A DNA stretch of 64,000 bases from JAIQFV01 sp041494885 (GTDB lineage: Bacteria > Acidobacteriota > Terriglobia > JAIQFV01): contig JBGQBO010000002.1 of the NCBI GenBank assembly GCA_041494885.1, positions 62,001 through 126,000 of the forward strand, read 5' to 3'. The notes under the pieces are model-generated. The model ran no database searches and was not told the origin of the DNA. It saw nothing but the letters and a program-made list of their open reading frames with translations. Position 1 is the first letter of the stretch. Each line of letters begins with the position of its first letter. Of this stretch, positions 44,619 through 53,975 are shown piece by piece. Made by a program: the position numbers and the translations under genes.

Positions 44619-45677
44619 TCAAGCGGATGCTTTGTCCCCGGTGGGATGCAGGACCAGCGCCGGCTGAATGGCAGGGGAGGTCGGCCCTTCTTTCAGTGCC
44701 GCAGGAATCCTCTCGAAAGACCTGAGCAAGGCAAGTCTCCTCAGGTGAGCGCCAATCCTCTTCCGCTGAGTGTTCTGTTTCACCGCGAGAACGCGCATCA
44801 GACGAAGCAAGTGCCTCTCGAGATGAGAGAGTCCACTCTTGCGGAGTTCCGCCCGCAGGGACCTCACCGTGGAATGAAGCACGCTGCTGTCGTGCAAAGT
44901 CCCTAATTCATCCTGGAGCAACTTCAGTTGTTTCAGAATGCGGAGAGCCCGATGCGAATCAAACGCCCGCGAGAGAAGTTCAAGGGAGTATCGGAACTTC
45001 TTCACCTGGATTCTCAATCGATGACATTCGTGCAGGGTCGGTCTTGAGGACACTCTCGCAACACAAGGGAGGATTGACCCCAGCCCGCTTTCAATATGAC
45101 GCCGGGCGAAGATCACAGGCAAGCCTCGGCCCCTGCCTTCATCCCCACTTTCTGTCGTTTGGGCATCCCGATGAGGGTGTTGAAGCAACTTGGAAATGTC
45201 GGCTTCGAGCTCGTCCATGTCCAGTTCGTCCAATCGGGCAAACATCTTCTTCCTAAGCCGCCGCTGCCGGGTTTGCTCCATGGCCAGTGAGTACTCGAGG
45301 GGAATGGCGTACGCCTCTCCTAACTCATCCCGCCACGCTTCAAGCTGCTCGACATTGACATCCACCTCGCGGACCAGACCCAGGGCCCGGGTCACCCGAC
45401 GGACAGCTCTCATCCCCTGCTTCAGTCTCTTCTGAGAAAACAGTTCTGCGTAGATGCGCAGGGCTTCGCGCAATCGGCGGGAGGCCACACGCATATCGTG
45501 TAAGGGCTCGATGTCAGTTCCAGCATGCATGCGTTTCTCGTATTTGAGGAGGTCATCCAGCCGGGTCTGAATGGCCTTTTCAGCCATATTCAATAGATTC
45601 AGCCCACTTCGAGGCCGCGCGGGCGGAGTGATCAGGGTCGACACTTCCTTGGAGACTTCAAGGTTTTCTTTGCTCAT
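44619..45677 (-). CDS. CHAD-domain protein, probable polyphosphate binder
   Basis: CHAD domains are helical bundles rich in conserved His and basic residues; tested members bind inorganic polyphosphate. Two half-repeats are visible: HDMRVASRRLREALRIY near residue 60 and HRLRIQVKKFRYSLELL near residue 220, each starting with the conserved His. Long basic helices follow. There is no CYTH domain. 352 aa. The start ATG 45677 is used. It converges on the kinase-like pair, with 103 bases between the stops. Context with Ppx/GppA and SixA supports a polyphosphate link. Confidence 0.9.
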   Translation of the reverse strand: MSKENLEVSKEVSTLITPPARPRSGLNLLNMAEKAIQTRLDDLLKYEKRMHAGTDIEPLHDMRVASRRLREALRIYAELFSQKRLKQGMRAVRRVTRALGLVREVDVNVEQLEAWRDELGEAYAIPLEYSLAMEQTRQRRLRKKMFARLDELDMDELEADISKLLQHPHRDAQTTESGDEGRGRGLPVIFARRHIESGLGSILPCVARVSSRPTLHECHRLRIQVKKFRYSLELLSRAFDSHRALRILKQLKLLQDELGTLHDSSVLHSTVRSLRAELRKSGLSHLERHLLRLMRVLAVKQNTQRKRIGAHLRRLALLRSFERIPAALKEGPTSPAIQPALVLHPTGDKASA

Positions 45678-46176
45678 ACGATCATGGACTCGTTATCGGC
45701 TTTGCTGTCCTCCATCATAGTCCTGACGGAAGAGTCTCGCAATCTCAACCGGGGAATGCAAGTCAATCCCTGAATAAGAACCTGATCCACTGAATCACCT
45801 CGTTTAGAGTTCATTGATAACCGGGACGGCGGTGCCCTTCGGCAGGGAACGTGAAAAGTGGCCAACGGGATGCGGCGTGTTGCTTCTGATGAAAGGAGGC
45901 CGGGTCTTCAAGTACGCCCCCACGACGACGGCAGTGGAAACAGGCAGTGGGGGAGGGACCCCTGCATTGGAATCTCCCGTCCATCTTGAAAGTCGTCGGT
46001 GAAGACTTCCGTCCCACTCCTTTCGGCGCTAACCTCAACCCCTTTTCTCCTTCGGAGGATTTCAATGCATCGGGCCCCTCATCACCCCATGAAAGTTGAG
46101 TTGCACAACCCTGGGTACCCGCGATCTTGTTTTTTTTGCAATCGCAGGCTTTGGCCAGCAGGTCGCTCGAGCCCAT

Positions 46177-46195
46177 GATCCCGCAGGGCGGGATC
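46177..46195. repeat. GATCCCGC-AGG-GCGGGATC hairpin
   Basis: A perfect 8-bp stem with a 3-base loop, related to the hairpin at 38821-38838. Nothing else but a promoter (46278-46307) is supported in 45678-46446. Confidence 0.5.
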
Positions 46196-46277
46196 ACCCC
46201 TCCCCAAGCGAACCCATTCAGGAGAATCTCTCATGAGTCACTAAAAGGTCTCATTCTCAGTAGTCCCTTATTCTCAA

Positions 46278-46307
46278 TTGCCCGCTATCTCCCCCTTGGC
46301 TTATACT
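46278..46307 (+). promoter_or_regulatory. Promoter-like TTGCCC-N18-TATACT
   Basis: TTGCCC (46278-46283) and TATACT (46302-46307) are 18 bp apart, preceded by TTCTCAA and followed by CCGCGC. Near-identical blocks precede genes at 48078 and 55136. It would drive the PAP2-like gene. Confidence 0.5.
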
Positions 46308-46446
46308 CCGCGCGAAATCGTTGCAAGGTAAAGAGTCCGTGAGAGTGAACGGTTATGTTGGATCAGACATTCGCCGGAGTGAACGATCAGCCTGGCCCTA
46401 TGCGGAATTGGGCCCAGAGAGATACTCCCGGAGGCTTCCCCTACGA

Positions 46447-47091
46447 ATGACCTTAAGAACCTTTGTTGCGCTATTTTTTCTGGTGTCTCTCACGGTAATT
46501 CTCAGCCACTTTTATCTTGATGCTCCGATCGCCTTGTTCTTCAATAAGGAACTCAACGCAAGCTCCCAACTGGGCGGCCCTATTGAACACCTCACCCACA
46601 TCGCCAGCTATCTGTTTCTTATCGTTTGCGCCATTGGAATTGGAGGCTGGGCGGTGTACTTGTGGTTGCGGTACTCCGGAATCGAAAATGAGCACAGACG
46701 CTTCTTTCAATTAATAAGCATCACGGTTCCTTCGGCCTTTCTCTTGAAATCTTTCCTTCAAGACGTCTTCGGTGCGCCCAGCCCTCACGTCTGGCTGGAC
46801 GACCCCGGCCGATGGGGTTTCCACTGGTACAGTGGAGCGGGATATTTGAATGCCTTTCCCTCCGGACATATGGCGGTGTTCACCCCGTTGTTCATCGCCC
46901 TATGGCGATACTATCCGCGATACCGGCATTTCTTCCTGGCCTTGTGGCTGTTACTGGCAGGCGGCCTGATTGCGACCGATAGTCATTTTCTCAGCGATGT
47001 AATTGCCGGGGCGTATCTCGGTTTTCTGGTCGATTTTTATGCGGGGGTTGGCTTGTCTTTCATCCATGAATCAAGGGCGGGTGGGCGATGA
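46447..47091 (+). CDS. PAP2-like membrane protein with degenerate motifs
   Basis: Six-TM PAP2-type protein of 214 aa from this start. The central PSGH is kept (AFPSGHMAVF) and the last motif is partly kept (TDSHFLSDV, His and Asp present, but the SR pair is missing). The first motif, KSFLQDVFGAPSP, lacks the RP of KxxxxxxRP. So catalysis may differ or be weak. The frame extends to TTG 46321 (256 aa), but the added 42 residues have non-biased codon use and no SD. A weak SD (GGAGG, 12 bases before) precedes ATG 46447. Overall an ambiguous start. The Nudix gene follows after 70 bases. Confidence 0.75.
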   Translation: MTLRTFVALFFLVSLTVILSHFYLDAPIALFFNKELNASSQLGGPIEHLTHIASYLFLIVCAIGIGGWAVYLWLRYSGIENEHRRFFQLISITVPSAFLLKSFLQDVFGAPSPHVWLDDPGRWGFHWYSGAGYLNAFPSGHMAVFTPLFIALWRYYPRYRHFFLALWLLLAGGLIATDSHFLSDVIAGAYLGFLVDFYAGVGLSFIHESRAGGR

Positions 47092-47161
47092 GGAGGCGAC
47101 ACTTCCGCACAGAGAAGCTAGAGCGGGGCTTCACCTTGCGAGGAGTAAGCGCAGAATAATT

Positions 47162-47638
47162 ATGGCGAAGCAGAGTGCAGGTCTGTTGATGTACCGCCGC
47201 GGCGGCGGCGTCCTGGAATTTTTCCTGGTGCATCCGGGGGGACCGTTCTGGGCGAAGAAGGAGCTCGGGGCCTGGTCCATTCCCAAGGGCGAGTATGGCG
47301 CAGAGGAGGATCCGCTCGAGGCGGCGAAGCGCGAGTTTGAAGAGGAAACTGGTCTGAATCCCTCGGGAGATTTCCTTGCTCTGTCGCCGATCAAACAGCC
47401 TGGCGGCAAGATGATTCATGCCTGGGGCTTCGAGGGTGACTGCAATCCGGGCGGGATCCGAAGCAACACCTTCTCGCTGGAGTGGCCTCCCCGATCCGGC
47501 CGCTGGCAGGAGTTTCCTGAGGTCGATCGTGCGGGCTGGTTTCAGATTGAAGAGGCAAAAGCAAAAATCCTGAAGGGCCAGGCAGGCTTCTTGGAAGCCC
47601 TTCAAATTGCGCTAGCCAAAGGTCCCGGCGAGAAATAA
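47162..47638 (+). CDS. Nudix hydrolase
   Basis: A 158-residue Nudix protein. The Nudix box reads GEYGAEEDPLEAAKRE followed by FEEETGL, matching Gx5Ex7REUxEExGU. It resembles the NUDIX group with the opening AGLLMYRRGGGVLEFFLVHPGGPFW and SIPKGEYG. Related proteins act on nucleotide or dinucleoside polyphosphates; the substrate is not determined. The frame extends upstream into the PAP2 gene; ATG 47162 is chosen because the protein family begins with MxxxSAGLL. It has AGGAG about 20 bases away, so no strong SD. Confidence 0.88.
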   Translation: MAKQSAGLLMYRRGGGVLEFFLVHPGGPFWAKKELGAWSIPKGEYGAEEDPLEAAKREFEEETGLNPSGDFLALSPIKQPGGKMIHAWGFEGDCNPGGIRSNTFSLEWPPRSGRWQEFPEVDRAGWFQIEEAKAKILKGQAGFLEALQIALAKGPGEK

Positions 47639-47715
47639 CTGGAGCTGTGATACCTCGATACCTGGATCAAGGCAACCCATGCTTTGAATGGCCTGAAGTA
47701 ATGTAATTGTCATTC

Positions 47716-47744
47716 GGCACCTGATCTCTGGCACCTGATTTCTC
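47716..47744. repeat. Short heptad stretch (GGCACCTGATCTCT type)
   Basis: GGCACCT, GATCTCT, GGCACCT, GATTTCT: two 14-bp units of a 7-bp period. It directly precedes a promoter-like sequence at 47747-47776. Confidence 0.5.
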
Positions 47745-47746
47745 AA

Positions 47747-47776
47747 TTGCCTGTTCTTGCCCGACTATCCTATACT
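47747..47776 (+). promoter_or_regulatory. Promoter-like TTGCCT-N18-TATACT
   Basis: TTGCCT (47747-47752) and TATACT (47771-47776), 18 bp apart, preceded by TTTCTCAA as at 46272. It implies a leader of nearly 300 bases for the oligopeptidase gene; 47777-48077 has no gene I can support. Confidence 0.45.
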
Positions 47777-48077
47777 CCAGGGGCTCCTAAATGAAAATGG
47801 TGCAACATTTTTTTTTGCGAACTCTTTCGCGTCATTTGACAAGATTTGTGACTTCTTCGGAACAGGGAGATTCCCCATCAAACGGCCTGGGGGTTGACTT
47901 CGGGGGCTTCAGGAGGGATTCGGAACGGGGTCTATCCTCAATTGAAAGGCCTGCGTTGATCCAAAAACACCTTATGTCTGCTTCAATACCGACCTTCTAA
48001 CCTTTGATATTCTTCAAGCAGGCAAACCCGGACTTTTATTGCACCTAAAAATCAAGAATCGTGGGAGGAGAATTCGA

Positions 48078-50222
48078 ATGAAAAGATCAGCAACTCTCCT
48101 GAAGTTGCTTGTTACCGTGGCGATCATTCTTGCCTTAATGGGCTTGCCGGCGATTGCGGAAAAACCAAATTACCCGGCCACCAAGAAGGGTGATCAAATC
48201 GATACGTATTTCGGTGTCAAGGTCGCTGATCCGTATCGATGGCTCGAAGACGACAACTCGCCAGAGACGGCACAATGGGTTCAGGAAGAGAACAAAATCA
48301 CCTTCAGCTACCTGGAAAAAATACCATACCGGATGAAGGTGAAAGAGCGCCTCGAGAAGCTTTACAACTATCCCAAATACACCGCTCCTTCCAGGCGAGC
48401 CGAATACTTCTTCTATTCCAAGAACGACGGACTTCAGAATCAAAATGTCATCTATGTTCAGAAAGGGATCGAGGGGAAGCCGGAGGTGCTCCTTGATCCC
48501 AACAAGTTCTCAGGGGACGGAACCGCACGCTTGGGCGCGTTTTCTGTATCCAAAGATGCAAAATACGTCGCTTATGGCATCTCCAAAAGCGGATCCGACT
48601 GGCAGGATTTCTTCGTCATGGAAGTGGCGAACCGGAAGCCGCTGTCCGATGTGCTGAACTGGATCAAATTCTCCGGTATTTCCTGGCAGGGGAACGGCTT
48701 TTATTACAGTCGTTATCCCGCCCCCGCAAAGGGTCAGGAGCTTTCCTCCAAGAATGAGAATCACAAGGTCTATTTTCACAAGCTTGGCACCCCTCAGTCG
48801 GAAGACGAATTGATATATGAAGATCCTAAGGAACCCCAGCGGTTATACTTCGTCTCCACCACGGAAGATCAACGATTCGCCATTCTCGGAATCTCTGAAG
48901 GGGGCAAAGGCAAGAAGGGGAATGCGCTCTACTACCGCGATGCCGCCAGGGGGGATAAGACATTTACTCCCATTGTCGCCGAGATCGGAGACGACAGCTA
49001 TCGCGTTGTGGACAATCTGGGCGATAAGCTCCTCATCGAGAGCGACCATAAGGCCCCTAACGGCCGGGTCTTCCTTTTTGACCCAAAAAATCCCGACGAG
49101 AAGAACTGGAAAGACGTTCTGCCCGAAAAGCTGGAACCTCTGGAGAGTGCCAGCACGGCCGGGGGAAAACTGTTTGCGACGTACATGAAAGATGTCACCA
49201 CGCGAGCCGGTGTTTACAGCTTGGATGGAAAGTTGGAGTATGAGGTGAAGCTTCCCGGTCTGGGGACGGCGGGTGGATTTCGTGGACTGAAAGACGACAA
49301 GTTTGTTTTTTACACCTTTACCACTTTCAACTTCCCCCCGACCATCTACCGGTATGACATTGCGACCCAGAAAAGCACGCTTTTCCGGGCCCCGGAGATT
49401 CCCGATTTTAAGCCCACGGACTACGAGACCAAGGAGGTCTTCTATAAAAGTAAGGATGGGACTCGGGTCCCGATGTTTCTCGTGCACAAGAAAGGCATCA
49501 AGCTGGACGGCACCAACCCCACATTGCTGTACGGCTATGGGGGATTCAACATTACGAACTCGCCCGGCTTCAGCTCCCTCCGGCTGGCCCTGCTTGAACA
49601 GGGAGTTGTCTATGCATCGGCGAACATGCGCGGCGGGGGAGAGTATGGAGAGAAATGGCACGAAGCGGGGACCAAGCTCAAAAAACAGAATGTTTTCGAT
49701 GACTTCATTGCGGCGGCAGAATTTCTAATTGCCGACAAGATCACTTCACCGGAGCATCTGGCTATTCTGGGAGGATCGAATGGCGGATTGCTTGTCGGGG
49801 CCGTCCTGAATCAGCGGCCCGATCTCTTTAAGGTGGCCATTCCGGAGGTCGGGGTCATGGATATGCTCCGCTTCCATAAATTCACGATCGGCTGGAGCTG
49901 GATTTCCGATTATGGATCGAGCGACAACGAGGAGCAGTTCAAGGCGATATATCGCTATTCGCCCCTGCAGAATATCCGTGAGGGAGGCAAGTATCCGGCC
50001 ACGTTCATCACCACGGCCGATCACGACGACCGCGTGGTCCCGGCGCATTCGTTCAAATATGCCGCCACCCTCCAGGAAAAGAGTGCAGGCGATCAGCCGA
50101 TCCTCATCCGCATCGAGACCAAGTCGGGGCATGGTGCCAGCAATACCACCAAGGCCATCGAGCAAACGGCCGACATCGACTCGTTTATTTTCTACAACCT
50201 TGGAATGACGCCGAAGTATTGA
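48078..50222 (+). CDS. Prolyl oligopeptidase family (S9A) serine peptidase, secreted
   Basis: Cleaves short peptides, usually after proline, outside the cytoplasm here. An N-terminal signal peptide (KLLVTVAIILALMGLPAIA) is followed by a beta-propeller lid (about 70-420; PYRWLEDDNSPETAQWVQEE near the start is typical) and a C-terminal alpha/beta hydrolase domain. The triad is Ser567 (GGSNGG), Asp651 (DHDDRVVP) and His685 (SGHGASN), with the family spacing. 714 aa is normal. ATG 48078 has SD GGGAGGAG 7 bases away; the longer frame (ATG 48039) lacks one. A strong terminator lies at 50301-50327. Confidence 0.95.
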   Translation: MKRSATLLKLLVTVAIILALMGLPAIAEKPNYPATKKGDQIDTYFGVKVADPYRWLEDDNSPETAQWVQEENKITFSYLEKIPYRMKVKERLEKLYNYPKYTAPSRRAEYFFYSKNDGLQNQNVIYVQKGIEGKPEVLLDPNKFSGDGTARLGAFSVSKDAKYVAYGISKSGSDWQDFFVMEVANRKPLSDVLNWIKFSGISWQGNGFYYSRYPAPAKGQELSSKNENHKVYFHKLGTPQSEDELIYEDPKEPQRLYFVSTTEDQRFAILGISEGGKGKKGNALYYRDAARGDKTFTPIVAEIGDDSYRVVDNLGDKLLIESDHKAPNGRVFLFDPKNPDEKNWKDVLPEKLEPLESASTAGGKLFATYMKDVTTRAGVYSLDGKLEYEVKLPGLGTAGGFRGLKDDKFVFYTFTTFNFPPTIYRYDIATQKSTLFRAPEIPDFKPTDYETKEVFYKSKDGTRVPMFLVHKKGIKLDGTNPTLLYGYGGFNITNSPGFSSLRLALLEQGVVYASANMRGGGEYGEKWHEAGTKLKKQNVFDDFIAAAEFLIADKITSPEHLAILGGSNGGLLVGAVLNQRPDLFKVAIPEVGVMDMLRFHKFTIGWSWISDYGSSDNEEQFKAIYRYSPLQNIREGGKYPATFITTADHDDRVVPAHSFKYAATLQEKSAGDQPILIRIETKSGHGASNTTKAIEQTADIDSFIFYNLGMTPKY

Positions 50223-50300
50223 GGTCGGGGCATGGGCACGGCTTTTGCTGTGCCGAAGACAAAGAGGAAGAGATCTGTCAGATTGGTTTTGTCTCTTCAC

Positions 50301-50327
50301 GGCCGGGTTAATCCCCGGCCTTTTTTT
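50301..50327 (+). terminator. Rho-independent terminator after the oligopeptidase gene
   Basis: GGCCGGG pairs with CCCGGCC around TTAATC and is followed by seven T. It lies 79 bases after the stop. The rest of 50223-50912 has a TATACT -10-like box at 50832-50837 but no good -35, and no gene I can support. Confidence 0.85.
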
Positions 50328-50912
50328 AGTTTGAGTTCAAGAGTGGCACGTTTCAAGAGAGCGACAAAGCAGGGTCAGAAAGTAACTCCGGGAGTGAGCC
50401 CGGGGTGAGTCGGACAGCGATTTGGAGATCCCACAGTGAAAACATATTCGCCGAATCAGACACTTGATCCCCGAGGGTGGTGTCATCGTCGGCTGTGACA
50501 GAGGGAGGATGCTGCTGCACGCCTCCGTGAGATCTTTCCGCGATGCCCTTGAGGCAGAGAATTGACAATCACATGACATGCCGGCTTGAAGCATAACGAT
50601 GGCGTCGGACGTTCGGCCACAACAAGGAATCTCTCTGAAGAGACCGTCTGACTGAATGTCATCTCCCCAGGTCATCATAAAAAGACGTGAAGCGACGATC
50701 ATCTTGCAAGAGGGTACGATCGAGGAAATGCCTGTATTAAAATTCGGGAGCCCGTTCAGCTTTCGCGAATCTCGACCCTCTCCACTCAAAGCAGGAGAAA
50801 TTCCCCGGACGGTGACTTCGTGGTTGTGGTTTATACTCTCTGAGTCGTCCGGGCAGGCGATTTGAGGAGGTTCATTCCTTCTTACATGAACTTGGAGGGG
50901 AGCTGACTGCGA

Positions 50913-52304
50913 ATGGAATCGATGATCAAGACCCACTTGTTTCTTTCAATGTTAAAGTGGCGTCGGGTGTTGAAACAACATGAGCACTGGAATCGCGAGC
51001 AAATAGGATCTTATCAGGCTCAGGCACTAAATCGGCTTCGCGAATTCGTCTACGCCCGTTCCCCGTTCTATCAGAAATTTCACCGACGCTTGTACCAAGC
51101 GCCGTTGCGTGAGGTTCCAATCTTGACTAAGTCTCTAATGATGGAGAATTTTGATGACCTGGTGACGGACCGAAGAATTCATCTCGACGAGATTCGCACG
51201 CATCTGAAGCGCGTTCCCAAGGAGAAGCGGTATCAGGACCGTTATTGGATCATTCCCACGTCTGCCACCACGGGAGATTCCGCGATCAGCATGTTCAACA
51301 ATGACGAATGGGCGGCCGTCCTTGCCTCCGGGACACGCTCCTATGATTGGGCAGGAGTGAGAATTCGCCCCTTTCATCGTATCCGTGCCGCTGCCATTGT
51401 TTCAAAGGTCCCCACGAACATGACCGCTCGAGTGACCGGGACGATCCATTTCTGGTGGTTTCCGACCCTTCGAATGTTGGCCTCGGATCCGATAAGCAGC
51501 ATGGTAGAGCAACTCAATAGGTGGCAACCAGAAGTCCTGCAGGCATATGCCGGCATTACTGCCTTGTTGGCGGAGGAACAGTTGGCAGGTCGATTGAGAA
51601 TTTTTCCCCGGGTTATCGCGACGGGCTCCGAGACAATGTCCAGATCCTGGCGGGAAAGCATCGATTCAGCATGGAAGGGGTGTCTATTTGATCGATACGC
51701 CTGTGCCGAGGCAGGGATGGTCGCTTCAGAGTGCGACCGGCATCGTGGGCTGCACTTCTATGAAGACTTGCATATCGTGGAAACCGTGGACGAAAAGAAC
51801 CACCCCGCTCCCCCCGGCGCGCCGGGAAGTCGGGTTTTGATTACAAACCTATCAAAATACTCTCAGCCACTCATTCGTTATGATTTGGGCGACCTTGTGC
51901 GGACCGCAGTTGATTCTTGCCACTGCGGGCGCCCGTTCGTTCTCGCGGAGGAGATTCAAGGACGCACACGGGAGATTCTTCACCTTCCTGGCGTGAACCA
52001 CGGTCAAGTGGTACTGCAACCCAGCGTCTTCCATCAGGTCATGGATACGCTGCCCATTAATGGGTGGCAGATTATCCAGGAAGAAGATGGATTGGAAATT
52101 CTCGTCCGCCGTGTGCCGGATGATTTTTCGGATGAGAAATTGGTAAACTCCATACAACTCGCGATCTCTGGGAGGGGCGCTATTGTGCCGCCGATCCACG
52201 TGAAGCGAGTCTCGCACATCCCCGGCACTCCCCATGGCAAAACCCCCTTGATCAAATCGAATCTCCGCGAGAAGGTGCCAGTCAGCACGTCCGCGCCGGT
52301 CTAA
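50913..52304 (+). CDS. PaaK/CapK-like adenylate-forming protein
   Basis: ANL-superfamily member of the phenylacetate-CoA ligase/CapK group: it would activate a carboxylate as an acyl-adenylate. The AMP-loop reads PTSATTGDSA, a variant of the usual TSGTTGxP with Gly to Ala. Other marks are YACAEAGMVASEC (in place of YGxTE) and LIRYDLGDLVR (the YxTGD region). The last 60 residues are the small mobile domain. No partner (thioesterase, acyl carrier or polysaccharide gene) is adjacent, so the substrate is open; acids added to surface sugars are a CapK-like option. ATG 50913 with a distant GGAGG; ATG 50922 is possible. A lone gene, 463 aa. Confidence 0.85.
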   Translation: MESMIKTHLFLSMLKWRRVLKQHEHWNREQIGSYQAQALNRLREFVYARSPFYQKFHRRLYQAPLREVPILTKSLMMENFDDLVTDRRIHLDEIRTHLKRVPKEKRYQDRYWIIPTSATTGDSAISMFNNDEWAAVLASGTRSYDWAGVRIRPFHRIRAAAIVSKVPTNMTARVTGTIHFWWFPTLRMLASDPISSMVEQLNRWQPEVLQAYAGITALLAEEQLAGRLRIFPRVIATGSETMSRSWRESIDSAWKGCLFDRYACAEAGMVASECDRHRGLHFYEDLHIVETVDEKNHPAPPGAPGSRVLITNLSKYSQPLIRYDLGDLVRTAVDSCHCGRPFVLAEEIQGRTREILHLPGVNHGQVVLQPSVFHQVMDTLPINGWQIIQEEDGLEILVRRVPDDFSDEKLVNSIQLAISGRGAIVPPIHVKRVSHIPGTPHGKTPLIKSNLREKVPVSTSAPV

Positions 52305-52609
52305 GGCCGACGATCACCCTCCTTTCACTTAAGATTGACGCTGGGCCGGTACGGTTTCAAGCTCTATGAAACATCTGCCGCGAACAGTTCATATGGGCCA
52401 CAGCCCTTACCCGGCATTCATGGGTACGATTGATTTTCGAGCAAGCGATTTCTAGAGTTCCGTTCACGGACTCAATTGGCGGCAGGAAACGTTCTGAACC
52501 CGGGAGTTTCCGAGACTCAGAGGGACATGGACATGCAGTGGAAGCGAAGCAGTACAACCGGCGACGGACCCTTTGATTCCGAAAACAATCCTCCCGCGCC
52601 GATGCTCCC

Positions 52610-53386
52610 CTACGCAAATTGTTCAGCGGTGCGCAGGGCGACTGCAATAGCGTTCTTCACTGAGATTTGTTTCTGCTCCAAAACCATATGTTCGCTTTGG
52701 GTGCGTTGTGCGATCACCGCGCAGATACTGGCTGCGGCAAAACCGTAAACGCCCGCCATCTTGAACAACATCCCAGTCTCCATTTCATAACAGAGCACAT
52801 TTAAGCGCCGGTATTCCTCCGTAATGCCACGCAACTGACGCAGCAGATGCGGATTGGCCGAATCGTAGCGTTCCTGTCCTTCGTAGAATGTGTCAACGGA
52901 GGCCGTGAGTCCCAGGTGATATTCGATCCCCAGCATTCGAGCCTTTTCGGCCAGGGCGACGGTGAGAAAGGGATCCGATGCGGCCGGGAATTCGGGAGGT
53001 GCTATGTCGTTTGCAGCGCCTTGACGGCACAGGGCTGCACGCAGGATCACAAGGCTACCGGGCATCACGTGGGACTGGATGGACCCGCAGGTTCCGATCC
53101 GGATAACATATCGAACGCCCACTTGGAACAACTCGTTCACGACGATGCTTACCGATGGAGCTCCCATACCACTGGTGGCCGAGAGCAGGGGGCGTCCGTT
53201 GGGCAGGAGGCCGACATAGCTGTTCAGGCCACGGTACTCGGAGAGCCTCCGGACTTCACGGAGTCCAGTCTCTGCTATGAACCTGGCCCGCTCCGGCTCT
53301 CCCGAAAGGAGGGCCAGGGTCGGAGGATTACTCCCCAGATCCGAACGTCCGAACCCGATGTGGTGCAAAGCGATGCCGTCGGTCAT
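52610..53386 (-). CDS. Uridine/purine nucleoside phosphorylase family protein
   Basis: Cytosolic enzyme of the PNP/UdP family, splitting nucleosides with phosphate. Marks are GVRYVIRIGTCGSIQ (phosphate site), TSGMGAPSVSIVVNELF and YEMETGMLFKMAG, the uridine-phosphorylase-type EMET nucleoside site. The base specificity cannot be read with certainty; uridine is the best guess. ATG 53386 is chosen over ATG 53398 because GGAGA precedes it at a good distance. 258 aa. The 305-base stretch 52305-52609 between it and the convergent PaaK-like gene shows nothing I can support. Confidence 0.9.
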   Translation of the reverse strand: MTDGIALHHIGFGRSDLGSNPPTLALLSGEPERARFIAETGLREVRRLSEYRGLNSYVGLLPNGRPLLSATSGMGAPSVSIVVNELFQVGVRYVIRIGTCGSIQSHVMPGSLVILRAALCRQGAANDIAPPEFPAASDPFLTVALAEKARMLGIEYHLGLTASVDTFYEGQERYDSANPHLLRQLRGITEEYRRLNVLCYEMETGMLFKMAGVYGFAAASICAVIAQRTQSEHMVLEQKQISVKNAIAVALRTAEQFA

Positions 53387-53488
53387 GGATATCTCCATCG
53401 GATAATTTTTTTTTTCGTTTCTTTGCCAACTACCGCTTTAGAGGGGGAAGAACCACAAAAAGAAACGATCATCCCATGTTGCCTGTTT

Positions 53489-53914
53489 CTATCTTGTCTC
53501 CTCAATCTCCTTCTTGATTTCAATGACCCGGAGCCGCTTCAATGCCGGATCCATCGCTGCGGAAATAAGGAGATGCTTTCCCTCGTATCCTCGGAGCACT
53601 TCTGGATTCGCCACCATAGAGATAGTCTGATCCTCGTCTAGGACGAACACCAATTCCTGGGGTTTCCATTCAGGGTGTCCGATACTCGCCCCGCCTCGGA
53701 TGCACTTGCGGACACAGTCCGCCCCGCCTGCCCTGGTGTGCTGAGCGCCGCAGGCCGCATCGCTGACCCATCCCGATGTCGTGATCGTTTTGACATGGGG
53801 TCTCCTTGTGGATCCTTGATCAGGACCGGGTCCTGCGAGAGGTTGGGTCGCACCGAGTGCAGTAATCAAGAGTGAGACCATAAATGCCCAGGTGATGCGC
53901 GCTGATTGTCTCAT
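53489..53914 (-). CDS. Small Cys-rich secreted protein
   Basis: A signal peptide (about 1-27, FMVSLLITALGATQPLAG) leads to a compact domain with four cysteines: GWVSDAACGAQH and DCVRKCIRGG contribute three, and the first pair is spaced as in many acidobacterial secreted proteins with DUF5818-like domains. Disulphide-stabilised or metal binding is possible; I do not know its function. The second half is beta strands (WKPQELVFVLDEDQTISMVA, KHLLISAAMD). 141 aa. ATG 53914. It is 102 bases from the phosphorylase gene on the same strand. Confidence 0.75.
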   Translation of the reverse strand: MRQSARITWAFMVSLLITALGATQPLAGPGPDQGSTRRPHVKTITTSGWVSDAACGAQHTRAGGADCVRKCIRGGASIGHPEWKPQELVFVLDEDQTISMVANPEVLRGYEGKHLLISAAMDPALKRLRVIEIKKEIEETR

Positions 53915-53975
53915 CGATTCATCCTTCGTTTGTTAATTGCGCTATGCGATAAGAGACCTCGGCGAGTGCCTGCCG

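Noticed and set aside
45811..46197. 128-codon open frame on the minus strand in the CHAD/PAP2 gap
   Set aside because: Unusual residue mix with many Cys, His and Pro, no SD, and it covers a hairpin repeat. It looks non-coding.
47791..48000. 69-codon open frame upstream of the oligopeptidase gene
   Set aside because: It would be the first frame after the promoter at 47747, but it has no SD and no recognisable sequence; possible leader peptide at best.
50337..50936. 199-codon open frame on the minus strand between the oligopeptidase and PaaK-like genes
   Set aside because: Ser/Cys-rich composition, no SD, no fold or family signs.
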